Of a stretch of 64,000 bases of DNA, positions 54,330 through 63,003 are shown in pieces (the first letter of the stretch is position 1; every line of letters starts with the position of its first letter). The notes under the pieces were generated by a model. That model searched no databases, was not told the DNA's origin, and worked only from the letters and a program-made list of their open reading frames with translations. Both the position numbers and the translations under genes were made by a program. This DNA comes from Nitrospiraceae bacterium (GTDB taxonomy: Bacteria > Nitrospirota > Nitrospiria > Nitrospirales > Nitrospiraceae). The stretch covers positions 1 through 64,000 of the forward strand of contig CAKKRE010000020.1 of assembly GCA_919902505.1 (NCBI GenBank). Direction: 5' to 3'.

Positions 54330-55049
54330 CTAGGGACTGACCGTGATGCGGTCCTTGATATCGTCGAAGATGTCCTTCGGAACCACATTCTTGGCCACCA
54401 ACTCACCCTTCACGCGGTACGGGCGATTGCTCACGATCCGGTCGGCCACATCCTGGCTGACACCCAGCGTCAGAACCAAATCGGTCGACGGCGCTTTATT
54501 GATATTCAGCAACGATACGGACGGAGCTGCCGCTTCCACCGCTCCGCCGAACGCGGCCGACTTCGAGGAAGAACTACCGCCCAACGACGGCGCGGTCAAC
54601 TCCGAGTGCGAAGAGTTCGAGGTCAGCGACCGCGAGCGCTCCTTCATCTCTTTCTGGTACCGCGCGACCAACGACTTCAGTTGCTCATTGTGTCGGCGAG
54701 CTTCGTCATACTCCTGCTTGATGTTTCGATTCTGCGCGCTCAGCTGCTTGACCTTGTCTTCCAATTCCTTGGTCCGGACGTCAATGGTATCCCGCTCCTT
54801 GTCCCGGCCATGCTGAATCCGCTGCAGTTCATCGCGGGCGATCTGGCTTTCCGAACCGAATTTCGCGTTGAGATCCTTCAGCGTCTTGACCTGTTGCTCC
54901 AGCGCATTCTTCTGCGCCCGCGCCCGCTCCAGGTCTCCCCGGACGGTGTCGGCATCGGCAAGCGCCTCATGATATTTCTTGTCACTTACGCACCCGCTGA
55001 CGGCCATCGCACTCATCAGCGCGAGCCCAGCCATCCACACATGCCTCAT
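54330..55049 (-). CDS. Lipoprotein with coiled coil and C-terminal helix-hairpin-helix motif
   Basis: 239 residues from the ATG at 55049 (GGGAGGGTCGC before it; the longer frame to 55241 is not supported). Lipobox 'AVSGC' near residue 20. A coiled coil from about 30 to 145 ('ERARAQKNALEQQVKTLKDL'), a Ser-rich linker, and a C-terminal HhH domain of ComEA/T2SK type ('LNINKAPSTDLVLTLGVSQD', about 185-235). HhH domains of this type bind DNA or protein partners; in a lipoprotein it would sit outside the inner membrane. No function can be assigned. Confidence 0.8.
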   Translation of the reverse strand: MRHVWMAGLALMSAMAVSGCVSDKKYHEALADADTVRGDLERARAQKNALEQQVKTLKDLNAKFGSESQIARDELQRIQHGRDKERDTIDVRTKELEDKVKQLSAQNRNIKQEYDEARRHNEQLKSLVARYQKEMKERSRSLTSNSSHSELTAPSLGGSSSSKSAAFGGAVEAAAPSVSLLNINKAPSTDLVLTLGVSQDVADRIVSNRPYRVKGELVAKNVVPKDIFDDIKDRITVSP

Positions 55050-55100
55050 GCGACCCTCCCCTGTTCGAGCTGGACCGATCGGACCTCTTCTCTCTTGTTG

Positions 55101-55129
55101 TGTGTATGCCATCATCTCAACTTTGTCAA
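55101..55129 (-). promoter_or_regulatory. Possible promoter of the helix-hairpin-helix lipoprotein gene
   Basis: On the minus strand: TTGACA (55129-55124), 17-base spacer, TACACA (55106-55101; three of six consensus bases). Predicted start near 55094, about 45 bases before the ATG at 55049. The -10 is weak. Confidence 0.45.
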
Positions 55130-55302
55130 CAAGTTTGCCGATTGCACGGCACAGGTTGGTGAACGGCTCGCGGTCCATGGCAGCTCCGTAAATTTCGACG
55201 ACGCTTGACTGCCAGGGACCAGTCTGGGAATATGCACTCACCGTTCAGCAGAACCCCGTACCCAACCACCGGCACACTCACACACCATCTAATCCGACTA
55301 TT

Positions 55303-56178
55303 ATGATGAACTGGGGCCCGGAGCTCGCGATCATTCTCGGCATCATCGAAGGACTGACGGAGTTTCTTCCCGTCTCCTCGACAGGCCATCTCATTCTCGT
55401 CGGGCACGCGCTTGGATTCACCGGAGACATCGCCTCGAACGTCGAGATCTCGATCCAGCTGGGATCCATCCTCGCCATCATCGCCTACGAACGCACCAAG
55501 CTGGCCTCGCTGGCCTCGCACGCATTCCGTGAGCAGCGTGACTTCCGGTCGCTCGTGGCCGCCCGGGGGAATGCCTCATGGACAACTCTCATTCAAAAAT
55601 CCATTCAAGCCCAGCCCAATCTCTGGTTTGTCATCGGCCTGGGACTGGCCTTTTTACCCGCGGCGCTCGTGGGATTCCTCGCCCATAAGTCGATCAAGGC
55701 CTACCTGTTTTCGCCGACGACCGTGGCGATTTCGCTGATTGTGGGCGGCATCATCATCCTGGTGGTCGAACGCATGCGGGACCGCGTGCGCGTGAAGGAA
55801 CTACTCCAAGTCACGCCCCGCTTGGCCCTATGGGTCGGCATCGCTCAATGCGCGTCCCTGATTCCCGGCATGTCCCGTTCCGGCTCCACGATTGTCGGCG
55901 GATTGCTGGCCGGCCTCGACCGCCGCGTCGCCACGGAATATTCCTTCTTCCTGGCCCTCCCGACGATGATCATCGCGACCATCTACCAGATGTTGAAATC
56001 TCAGGCCGCCTTCAGCCAGGACGACTACGTCGCGCTCGGCATCGGCCTGGTGGTCTCGTTCGCCGTCGCCTGGGCCGTCATCGCCGCCTTTCTGACCTAT
56101 GTGCAACGCCACAGCCTGAGCGTCTTCGCCTACTACCGCATGGTGTTGGGTGTCATCGTGCTGCTGGTCGTCCGCTAA
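55303..56178 (+). CDS. uppP: Undecaprenyl-diphosphatase
   Basis: 291 residues, multi-pass membrane protein of the BacA/UppP family. Catalytic blocks 'IIEGLTEFLPVSSTGHLILV' and 'SLIPGMSRSGSTIVGGLLAG' face the periplasm. Regenerates undecaprenyl phosphate for cell-wall and other envelope glycans. Followed 29 bases later by the DUF2024 gene. Confidence 0.95.
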   Translation: MMNWGPELAIILGIIEGLTEFLPVSSTGHLILVGHALGFTGDIASNVEISIQLGSILAIIAYERTKLASLASHAFREQRDFRSLVAARGNASWTTLIQKSIQAQPNLWFVIGLGLAFLPAALVGFLAHKSIKAYLFSPTTVAISLIVGGIIILVVERMRDRVRVKELLQVTPRLALWVGIAQCASLIPGMSRSGSTIVGGLLAGLDRRVATEYSFFLALPTMIIATIYQMLKSQAAFSQDDYVALGIGLVVSFAVAWAVIAAFLTYVQRHSLSVFAYYRMVLGVIVLLVVR

Positions 56179-56207
56179 CTACACTCATACCAAGGAGCCG
56201 AGTGACC

Positions 56208-56474
56208 ATGGCAAACCAAATGGACAGCGTCCACGTCTACGATACCTGGGTCAAAGGAAAGAACGGCAAACTCCACTTCGACGTGATGACCACGAATCAG
56301 GAGAAAGCGCTCACGCTCGCCAAGCAATATTTGGAGGGCATCGGCGAACCGACCGCGGTCATCACCGTCAAGGAATGCCAGTTCTGCCACAGCGAACCAC
56401 TCGTGATGTTTACGGAAGAGCAGCAGCGCCAGTTCCTGGAACAGGGTGGCTTCATCGTCACGATGCCGGTCTGA
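56208..56474 (+). CDS. DUF2024-family protein
   Basis: 88 residues. 'VHVYDTWVKGKNGKLHFDVM' is the family opening, followed by 'KQYLEGIGEPTAVITVKECQ' and 'CQFCHSEPLV', a CxxCH-like motif probably not used for heme since there is no signal peptide. AAGGAG lies 11 bases before the ATG and close to an in-frame GTG at 56202, which may be the true start. Function unknown for the family. Downstream of uppP, convergent with lspA. Confidence 0.82.
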   Translation: MANQMDSVHVYDTWVKGKNGKLHFDVMTTNQEKALTLAKQYLEGIGEPTAVITVKECQFCHSEPLVMFTEEQQRQFLEQGGFIVTMPV

Positions 56475-56516
56475 TTGGGAAGAACGAAGCGTACGCTTAT
56501 ACGTTGAGCTACTGGA

Positions 56517-56561
56517 ACGACGCGAGAACGCCGCCGGCGGGCTTTTTCAGCGTCCTGTCAG
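56517..56561 (+). repeat. Half copy of the palindromic intergenic element, copy E
   Basis: Only the right half is present: GACGCGAGAACGCCGCCGGC followed by a CTTTTTCAGCGTCCTG end. It has a GC-rich hairpin (CCGCCGGCGG) followed by CTTTTT, reading as a plus-strand terminator for the DUF2024 gene. The lspA stop codon (TGA on the minus strand) is at 56558-56560, inside its end. Confidence 0.7.
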
Positions 56562-57079
56562 GAGGGAGGGTTGTCGGGAACCACCGGAGTTGGCTCCGGC
56601 TCCTTCTCCAGCGCAAAGTGCAGAATCAGAAACGCCACCCCGACCGTAATCGCCGAGTCAGCGACGTTAAACGCGGGGAAATGGTAGGCGTTGAAATAAA
56701 AGTCCAGAAAGTCGATCACTTCCCCGTACCGCAAACGGTCCAGTAAGTTCCCGATCGCCCCGCCGAGAATCGCCGCCACGCTCAGCCGCCCCATCCAATC
56801 ATCCTTCGGCATGCGGACCAGAATCGTGCCCAGCAAGCCCACGGCGAAGATCGAGGTCACACCGAAAAAGACGAACCGGAACGAGCTGCTGCTGGAGGAG
56901 AGAAACCCGAAGGCCGCGCCGGGATTCCGGATGTAGGTGATGCTGAAGAAGTTCGCCACGACCGGGATGGATTCATGGAGCCGCATGGTCTCCATAACAT
57001 AGATCTTCGTGACCTGATCCAGCACGACAATCGCCAGACTCAGCAACCCGAGCAGGAGATAACGAACGGAGTTGCTCAA
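56558..57079 (-). CDS. lspA: Lipoprotein signal peptidase
   Basis: 173 residues, four membrane helices. Family blocks 'NPGAAFGFL', and catalytic Asp residues in 'GGAIGNLLDRLRYGEVIDFL' and 'FNVADSAITVGV'. Cleaves prolipoprotein signal peptides in the inner membrane. It overlaps the end of ileS by four bases, the classic ileS-lspA arrangement. Several lipoproteins in this window are likely clients. Confidence 0.96.
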   Translation of the reverse strand: MSNSVRYLLLGLLSLAIVVLDQVTKIYVMETMRLHESIPVVANFFSITYIRNPGAAFGFLSSSSSSFRFVFFGVTSIFAVGLLGTILVRMPKDDWMGRLSVAAILGGAIGNLLDRLRYGEVIDFLDFYFNAYHFPAFNVADSAITVGVAFLILHFALEKEPEPTPVVPDNPPS

Positions 57080-59895
57080 CGGACCGCCTCAACGCAACGG
57101 TCACAGAGAGTGGGATGGTCGGAACACGTTCCGACCGACCCGCGATAATTCCAGCATCGTTCGCACTTCACACCCGTCGCCTTCTCCACTGCAATCGCAA
57201 AACCGGGTTTCTCGGGGAAATGCGGCGCCGATTGCAGGACTACATCAGAGACGATGAAAAACGCCGGGAGATCCTGGCCATAAGTTTTCAACAGATCGTA
57301 ATGGGCAGGGTGAGCGTCGATCAGCACCTTCGCCTCCAGCGGCGCTCCGATCACCTTCTCGCGACGTTGCACTTCCAACGCCGCCTGGACTGCCGTTCTC
57401 ACTTCCAGCAACTGCTCCCATCGCTCAGCCAGCGTCGCGTCTGCCCAGCGCGGATCGATTTCAGGGAACATCGCCAGGTGCACGCTGTCGGCTTTCGAAT
57501 CCACCCGTACCGGCTCCGGCAACATCCGCCAGATTTCTTCCGACGTAAAACTCAACACCGGCGCCATCAACTTTGTGAGGGCCACCAGAATGTCGAACAA
57601 CACGGTCTGCGAGCCGCGCCGCAGCGGTGAATCCTTGCGGAAGGTGTAGAGGCGGTCTTTGAGGATATCGAGATAGACCGCACTCAGATCGACGGAACAG
57701 AAGTTATTCAACGCATGGAAGATCGTATGGAATTCGAATTCGTCGTAGCCCTTGCGCACGCGCGGAATCAAATCGCCCAACCGCATCAGTGCCCAGCGGT
57801 CCAATTCAGGCAACTGCTCGAACGGCACGCGATGCTGCGCCGGATCGAAGTCATAGAGATTGCTCAGCAGGAAGCGACAGGTGTTGCGGATCTTCCGATA
57901 GGCCTCGATGAGATGGTTCAGGATCTCCTGGGAAATCCGCAGGTCTTCACGATAGTCCTGGGCAGACACCCAGAGGCGAAGGATCTCTGCGCCCGATTGC
58001 TTGATCACATCTTGCGGCGCGACGACGTTGCCCGCCGACTTCGACATCTTCCGCCCCGCCCCGTCCAACACGAATCCGTGCGTCAGCACGGCTTTGTATG
58101 GCGCGCGCCGGTCGGTGATCACGCCGGCTAACAGGGCGCTATGGAACCAGCCACGATGCTGGTCGGAGCCTTCCAGGTACAGATCCGCCGGCCACCATTG
58201 CCTGGATTTGAGCACAGCCGCATAACTCACGCCCGACTCGAACCACACGTCCAGAATGTCACGCTCCTTTTCAAATTCCGTCCCGCCGCACCCTTCGCAC
58301 TGAGTGCCGGCAGGCAACAATGCGGCAGCCTGGTTGGCAAACCAATAGTCGGTGCCATGTTGTCCGATTAAATCCGCGACATGATCGATCACCCGGGGAT
58401 GGGCCAGCACCTTGCCGCATTTCACGCAGGTGAAGCCGGGGATCGGGGTGCCCCAAACGCGCTGACGCGAGAGGCACCAGTCGGGCCGGTTTTCGATCAT
58501 GCCGTTGATCCGGTCTCGCCCATAGGCGGGAATCCAGCGCACCCGTTCAATCTCCGCCAGTGCTTCCTTCCGCAACTCATTCGTTTCCATCGAAACGAAC
58601 CACTGTTCGGTCGCGCGAAAGATGACCGGCTGCTTGCAGCGCCAGCAATGGGGATAGGAGTGATTCAGGGAACCGTGGCCAAGCAGACGCCCGTTCTCCT
58701 TGAGGCGCTCCACGATTGTAGGATTGGCTTTGAAGACATGCTGCCCGACAAACTCCGGGACAGCGGCCGTGAACTTCCCGCCATTATCCACCGGCGCCAG
58801 GATTTCGAGCCGCTCGCCGACGCTGGCCTTCGCATTGTGATCCAGCACCAGCAGATAGTCTTCCATGCCGTGACCCGGCGCGATGTGCACGCAGCCCGTT
58901 CCCTGTTCCAACGTGACGAAGTCGCCCAGGAGCAGCGGCGAAAGGCCGGTGGTGAGCGGACGTTGCGTCTCCAACCCTTCGAAACCCTCCGCGCCTTTCT
59001 TGACGCCCACGACCTTGTAGGCCGGGAGACTGCACGCCTTCGCCGCCGACTCCACCAACTTTTCAGCGATGACGAGCAGCTCGTCGCCGACCTGCACAAA
59101 TGCATAGTCGATGTCGGCATGCAGACAGACGGCCTGGTTCGCCGGCAGGGTCCAGGGGGTAGTCGTCCAGATCAGCACCGAGGCGCTCTTCACATCCGCA
59201 GGGAACGCAAGCCCGCCGAATCTCTTGCTCAAGACAGCCGGGGGGCTCACCAGCGGAAACTTCACATAGACCGAGGGCGACGTGTGGTCGTCGTATTCGA
59301 CCTCCGCCTCGGCCAGCGCCGTCTGATCCTGCGTGCACCACAAGACCGGCTTCAGCCCCTTGTAGACGCCGCCCCGCTCCACGAAACGCCCGAACTCGCG
59401 GATGATCGTGCCCTCATAGACAGGATTCAACGTGAGATAGGGTTGCTGCCAGTCGCCTAATACGCCTAGCCGTTGAAACTCTTCCCGCTGAATCGAGACA
59501 TATTTTTCTGCATATTCCTTACAGAGCTTGCGGATCGCAAGGGCATCTAAGTCCCGCTTCTTGTCGCCCAGTTCCTTCAACACCTGATGTTCGATCGGCA
59601 AACCGTGGCAATCCCAGCCCGGCACGTAGGGAACTTGATAGCCCGACATCGTCTTCGACTTGATGATGATGTCTTTCAGGATCTTGTTCAGCGCGTGGCC
59701 GATGTGGATCCGCCCGTTCGCGTATGGCGGGCCGTCGTGGAGCACATAGCGCGGGAAGCCCTGGCGGGACTCCTGAATACGTTCGTACAGCTTTTCCTGC
59801 GTCCATCGGGCGAGCATCTCGGGCTCCCGCTGCGGCAGGTTCGCCTTCATCGGGAAGTCGGTCTTGGGCAAGTTGAGGGTCGATTTATAGTCCAT
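57076..59895 (-). CDS. ileS: Isoleucyl-tRNA synthetase
   Basis: 939 residues, bacterial-type IleRS. HIGH motif in 'YANGRIHIGHALNKILKD', editing domain in the middle (about 190-400), 'KMSKSAGN' signature (about 600) and a C-terminal zinc finger ('CERCWNYRG', 'CDRCVEAV'). Charges tRNA-Ile. Overlaps lspA downstream. No T-box leader could be recognised upstream. Confidence 0.97.
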   Translation of the reverse strand: MDYKSTLNLPKTDFPMKANLPQREPEMLARWTQEKLYERIQESRQGFPRYVLHDGPPYANGRIHIGHALNKILKDIIIKSKTMSGYQVPYVPGWDCHGLPIEHQVLKELGDKKRDLDALAIRKLCKEYAEKYVSIQREEFQRLGVLGDWQQPYLTLNPVYEGTIIREFGRFVERGGVYKGLKPVLWCTQDQTALAEAEVEYDDHTSPSVYVKFPLVSPPAVLSKRFGGLAFPADVKSASVLIWTTTPWTLPANQAVCLHADIDYAFVQVGDELLVIAEKLVESAAKACSLPAYKVVGVKKGAEGFEGLETQRPLTTGLSPLLLGDFVTLEQGTGCVHIAPGHGMEDYLLVLDHNAKASVGERLEILAPVDNGGKFTAAVPEFVGQHVFKANPTIVERLKENGRLLGHGSLNHSYPHCWRCKQPVIFRATEQWFVSMETNELRKEALAEIERVRWIPAYGRDRINGMIENRPDWCLSRQRVWGTPIPGFTCVKCGKVLAHPRVIDHVADLIGQHGTDYWFANQAAALLPAGTQCEGCGGTEFEKERDILDVWFESGVSYAAVLKSRQWWPADLYLEGSDQHRGWFHSALLAGVITDRRAPYKAVLTHGFVLDGAGRKMSKSAGNVVAPQDVIKQSGAEILRLWVSAQDYREDLRISQEILNHLIEAYRKIRNTCRFLLSNLYDFDPAQHRVPFEQLPELDRWALMRLGDLIPRVRKGYDEFEFHTIFHALNNFCSVDLSAVYLDILKDRLYTFRKDSPLRRGSQTVLFDILVALTKLMAPVLSFTSEEIWRMLPEPVRVDSKADSVHLAMFPEIDPRWADATLAERWEQLLEVRTAVQAALEVQRREKVIGAPLEAKVLIDAHPAHYDLLKTYGQDLPAFFIVSDVVLQSAPHFPEKPGFAIAVEKATGVKCERCWNYRGSVGTCSDHPTLCDRCVEAVR

Positions 59896-60080
59896 AGGAT
59901 GATCTATCTGAGGAACAAAAGCGTCATGAAGTGCGCGTAAAAAGAGGACTATACCGAAACGAGGCCAGAGGAACCAGTGGTTTGTTAGTACCTGAGCCGC
60001 CTAGCAGTGCGTTGACAAACCTCACACCACATTCAGGAAAGGATTAGAGCGCAAGGTGAGCGGTCGGATCTGGATGCCAC
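59896..60080. other. Region upstream of ileS, nothing firm
   Basis: 185 bases preceding repeat copy F. The plus-strand word 'GTTGACAAACCTCACACC' near 60011 includes a -35-like TTGACA, but no gene starts to its right, so I do not call a promoter. No RNA structure was recognised. Confidence 0.3.
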
Positions 60081-60206
60081 GCAGGCTGTTCAGAAAGGCC
60101 GTCCAGCAAGGCCGCAGCGAGCGAAGAGGCGAATCGTACTCGGTGCCGTACGGTGAGCCTCTGAGCGAAGCGAGAACGCCGCTGGCGGCCTTTCTCAACA
60201 GCCTGC
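60081..60206 (+). repeat. Palindromic intergenic element, copy F
   Basis: 126 bp, the best-preserved copy. Arms GCAGGCTGTTCAGAAAGGCC (60081) and GGCCTTTCTCAACAGCCTGC (ends 60206) pair with the C facing C mismatch. Inner words 'CAGCAAGGCCGCAGCGAGCG' and 'GCGAGAACGCCGCTGGCGGC' match copies B and E; the apical GTAC/GTAC pair is near 60136. The end CTAG supplies the TAG stop of nadA (60206-60208). Confidence 0.9.
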
Positions 60207-61309
60207 TAGCTGAGGGCCATCATGCGGTCCAACGCCACCTTCGCCATCTGCTTTTCGTCATCCGGGACCACGATCCGGTTCACGACATGGCCATCGGCAA
60301 GGTTTTCCAGCGCCCAGCAGAGGTGTGGGGCGTCGATCCGGTACATGGTCGCGCATTGGCAGACGGTTGAGGAGAGGAAGAACACCTTCTTGTCGGTCTG
60401 CTCGTGTTTCAGGCGATTGACGAGGTTCAACTCCGTCCCGACCGCCCAGGTGGTGCCCGCCGGCGCCGCGGTGATGGTGCGAATGATGTACTCCGTCGAA
60501 CCGACCAGGTCGGCCTTGTTCACCACATCCTCATGGCATTCGGGATGGACGATGACCTTCACGTCCGGGTACTGCTTGCGGAAATAGTCCACGTGCGACG
60601 GCTGGAACATCTGGTGGACGCTGCAATGGCCCTTCCAGAGGATCAACTTGGCCCGCTGGATCGCCTCCACGGAATTACCGCCGCGCGGCATGTGGGGATC
60701 CCAGACAATCATCTGCTCGCGGGGGATGCCCATCTTGTTGGCCGTATTACGCCCCAGGTGTTCATCGGGGAAAAACAGGATCTTCTCGCGTCGCGCCCAG
60801 CTCCATTCGATGACCTTCCGCGCATTGGACGAGGTACAGGTCAGCCCGCCATGTTCGCCGCAAAACGCCTTCAGGATCGCGGCGGAGTTCACATAGACCG
60901 CCGGCATGACCGTCTCTTCCACCGGCACCACCCGCCCGAGCGCATCCCAGCACTGTTCGACCTGCTCGATCGCCGCCATGTCGGCCATGGAACAGCCTGC
61001 CGCCATGTCGGGGAGAATGACCGTTTGATTGGAGCGACTCAACACGTCGGCCGTCTCCGCCATGAAGTGCACGCCGCAAAACACCACATAGGGCCGATCG
61101 GAACGTTGCTCGGCCACCTGTGCGAGAATCAGGGAATCGCCCCGGAAATCGGCATGCTGAATCACTTCATCGCGCTGATAATTATGGCCGAGGATCATCA
61201 CCCGGTCACCCAGCGCCCGTTTGGCCGCGCGGGTCCGTTCAAAGAGTTCTTCGGCAGACAAGGATTGATAGTCGGTAATGGGACGGGGAAGCGTGGCGAC
61301 CGTTTTCAC
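60206..61309 (-). CDS. nadA: Quinolinate synthase
   Basis: 367 residues. 'MILGHNYQRDEVIQHADFRG', 'VVFCGVHFMAETADVLSR', 'LTCTSSNARKVIEWSW' and 'STVCQCATMYRIDAPHLCWA' contain the three cysteines of the 4Fe-4S cluster. Condenses iminoaspartate with dihydroxyacetone phosphate in NAD synthesis. nadB and nadC are not in the window; nadD is at 38445. Confidence 0.97.
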   Translation of the reverse strand: MKTVATLPRPITDYQSLSAEELFERTRAAKRALGDRVMILGHNYQRDEVIQHADFRGDSLILAQVAEQRSDRPYVVFCGVHFMAETADVLSRSNQTVILPDMAAGCSMADMAAIEQVEQCWDALGRVVPVEETVMPAVYVNSAAILKAFCGEHGGLTCTSSNARKVIEWSWARREKILFFPDEHLGRNTANKMGIPREQMIVWDPHMPRGGNSVEAIQRAKLILWKGHCSVHQMFQPSHVDYFRKQYPDVKVIVHPECHEDVVNKADLVGSTEYIIRTITAAPAGTTWAVGTELNLVNRLKHEQTDKKVFFLSSTVCQCATMYRIDAPHLCWALENLADGHVVNRIVVPDDEKQMAKVALDRMMALS

Positions 61310-61473
61310 CTGCAGCCTTTCGGTTGATTGAAAAAACTATACCACGAGGGAACTTACACTGCCTGATTCTACGACACCCCTTCCCGCACAATCAATGAAA
61401 CCACCGCTGAGAAGAGGGCCTAGGAAGGATTGCAGAGATGGGCCGAAGGGGTCGGGGTAGCAGGCTCTCTTCC
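61310..61473. other. Intergenic gap, nothing recognised
   Basis: 164 bases between nadA and the toxin gene end. A modest purine-rich stretch is present; no promoter, repeat or RNA was identified. Confidence 0.3.
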
Positions 61474-61770
61474 TTAGCGAGGTTTCCAATATCCTGGCCG
61501 GCGGCGACCGTGCGCAAGGGCCACGACCTGAACGCAGTCATTCACGACCCGGTAGACCAACTGGAAGGGAAACCGATGAAAGAGATACCGGCGAGTTCCG
61601 TGCACAAACAGTGGCCACCGTTCCGGAGCAAGAGAGACGGCTTCGATGCCGCGGTCAAGTTCGCCTAGAAACGAATCTGCAGCGGACTGGCTTCGTGCGG
61701 CATACCATTGCCGAGCAGCTTGAGCTTCCTCAACAGCGGCGGGATGAAAAACGACGGATAACCCCGGCAT
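61474..61770 (-). CDS. ParE/RelE-superfamily toxin
   Basis: 98 residues. 'VVFHPAAVEEAQAARQWYAA' and 'GTRRYLFHRFPFQLVYRVVN', then 'VVALAHGRRRPGYWKPR', are typical of the ParE/RelE fold. It follows the antitoxin with a one-base overlap (TGATG) on the minus strand. ParE-like members poison gyrase and RelE-like members cut mRNA; which applies is not decided, and the sequence favours ParE-like. Confidence 0.87.
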   Translation of the reverse strand: MPGLSVVFHPAAVEEAQAARQWYAARSQSAADSFLGELDRGIEAVSLAPERWPLFVHGTRRYLFHRFPFQLVYRVVNDCVQVVALAHGRRRPGYWKPR

Positions 61771-61994
61771 CAGAGGCCGAGTATCTTTCGGCGGGCATCG
61801 TTCCAGGAAACGAGATGGGGATGGGACGAATCGAGGTCCTTAAGGCGGCAGGCGATTTCCTGCTCCCAATCCGTTTCGGCGTCCGCATCAACGGTCGTGT
61901 CCAGGCTGTCCAACAAGGAACCCGCCATGGCCGCGCGGGCTTCGGGCGGAAGCTTCAAGGCTGCTTCTAACAATTTGGTCGCTTCAGATCCCAT
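61770..61994 (-). CDS. Addiction-module antitoxin
   Basis: 74 residues. 'LEAALKLPPEARAAMAGSLL', then 'DWEQEIACRLKDLDSSHPHL' and 'SWNDARRKILG', match the addiction-module component family that pairs with ParE/RelE toxins. Small, acidic and helical with no DNA-binding domain evident. It precedes the toxin gene with a one-base overlap. Confidence 0.85.
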   Translation of the reverse strand: MGSEATKLLEAALKLPPEARAAMAGSLLDSLDTTVDADAETDWEQEIACRLKDLDSSHPHLVSWNDARRKILGL

Positions 61995-62216
61995 GTGGGA
62001 ATTTTAGCAGAAGCAGTGGAAGCAGGAAAGTCTGTCTTACGCACGATGATTGAGCCTGGTCACAAAGTATCCTCATTCCGGATGGGCACGGCTGCATGGG
62101 GAAAGAGGAGAGCGCCTGGTCGGCGGAGAGTGGTGCATATCCCCCCCAGCGTGATCAAAAACACGCAACAACGCAGCACGAACAGCCGGCCTCGTCGTGT
62201 CATGTATCAGAGAGTC
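61995..62216. other. Intergenic gap upstream of two toxin-antitoxin pairs
   Basis: About 220 bases between divergent modules. It probably holds the minus-strand promoter of the antitoxin gene, but no good hexamers were seen. No repeat or RNA recognised. Confidence 0.35.
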
Positions 62217-62246
62217 TTAGACATAGGGCATGTGTCCCGATATAAT
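62217..62246 (+). promoter_or_regulatory. Promoter of the MNT/HEPN pair
   Basis: TTAGAC (62217-62222), 18-base spacer, perfect TATAAT (62241-62246). It lies 20 bases before the TTG start (26 before the ATG) of the nucleotidyltransferase gene. Confidence 0.6.
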
Positions 62247-62266
62247 CAGCGTCAATTGGAGCGTGA

Positions 62267-62599
62267 TTGCGCATGCCCATCGGCGCCAGCGATTCGGTGA
62301 TCGAAACCATCGTGCAACGTCTCGTCACGGCCTTGTCGCCGGAGCGCATCTACCTGTTTGGCTCGCAAGCCAGAGGGGATGCGGGGCCTGACAGCGACTA
62401 CGATTTCCTTGTCGTCGTGCGCACCTCGACGCTGCCGCGGTATCGCCGCGACCAGACGGCCTTCGACGCCCTCCTCGGCGTCGGGGTGTCGAAAGACGTG
62501 CTGGTGCTGACTCGCGATGAGTTTGAACGGCAGCGGACGGTCGTATGCTCGTTGCCGGCCACGGTGGAGCGAGAAGGGCTGCTGCTCTATGCAGCCTGA
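62267..62599 (+). CDS. Minimal nucleotidyltransferase (MNT) of a HEPN/MNT pair
   Basis: 110 residues as drawn from a TTG five bases after GGAG; an ATG at 62273 is the alternative. 'LFGSQARGDAGPDSDYDFLV' holds the GSx10DxD nucleotidyltransferase signature (Gly32, Ser33, Asp44, Asp46). In studied HEPN/MNT systems MNT modifies the HEPN toxin by nucleotide transfer and so neutralises it. It overlaps the HEPN gene start by 11 bases. Confidence 0.86.
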   Translation: MRMPIGASDSVIETIVQRLVTALSPERIYLFGSQARGDAGPDSDYDFLVVVRTSTLPRYRRDQTAFDALLGVGVSKDVLVLTRDEFERQRTVVCSLPATVEREGLLLYAA

Positions 62600-62995
62600 C
62601 ACGGCTGCGGCCGTTCAAGGCTGGCTCAGCAAAGCCGCCAACGACCTGCGAGGCGCCCACATCGACCTGGACGCGGATCCCCGCTGATCGAAGATGCCCT
62701 GTTTCATTGTCAGCAAGCGGCGGGAAAATCGTTGAAAGCCTTTCTCCCCAGCCACGATACACCCTTTAAGAAAACCCATGACCTCGACGAGTTGGGACGC
62801 GCCTGCCTGGCGCTGGATGCCAGCTTGAGCGAAAGCCTGTTGTCCGTCGCCACACTCACGGTCTTCGCGTGGGAGTTCCGCTACCCCGGAGATGCTCAAG
62901 TACCATCCATGCATGAAGTGCGTGAGTATCTCGCCATTGCCAATCGGCTCTATCGAGCGATCCTCTCTCGACTGCCTCAGGCCTGTCATCCGTAA
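62589..62995 (+). pseudogene. HEPN-domain protein with a one-base frameshift
   Basis: The frame starts at the ATG at 62589 (QPDTAAAVQGWLSKAANDLR) and stops at a TGA 32 codons later. The HEPN domain resumes in another frame at about 62684 ('LIEDALFHCQQAAGKSLKAF') and runs to 62995. Adding one C to the run of four C at 62679-62682 restores a continuous HEPN protein (DADP-PLIEDALFHC). Either the gene is inactive, the run slips, or there is a sequencing error. An intact toxin would be expected next to a working MNT; loss fits toxin-gene decay. Confidence 0.75.
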
Positions 62996-63003
62996 TAGAT
63001 CTA

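Noticed and set aside
59896-60080. T-box riboswitch before ileS
   Set aside because: No T-box consensus word or antiterminator structure could be recognised upstream of the start.
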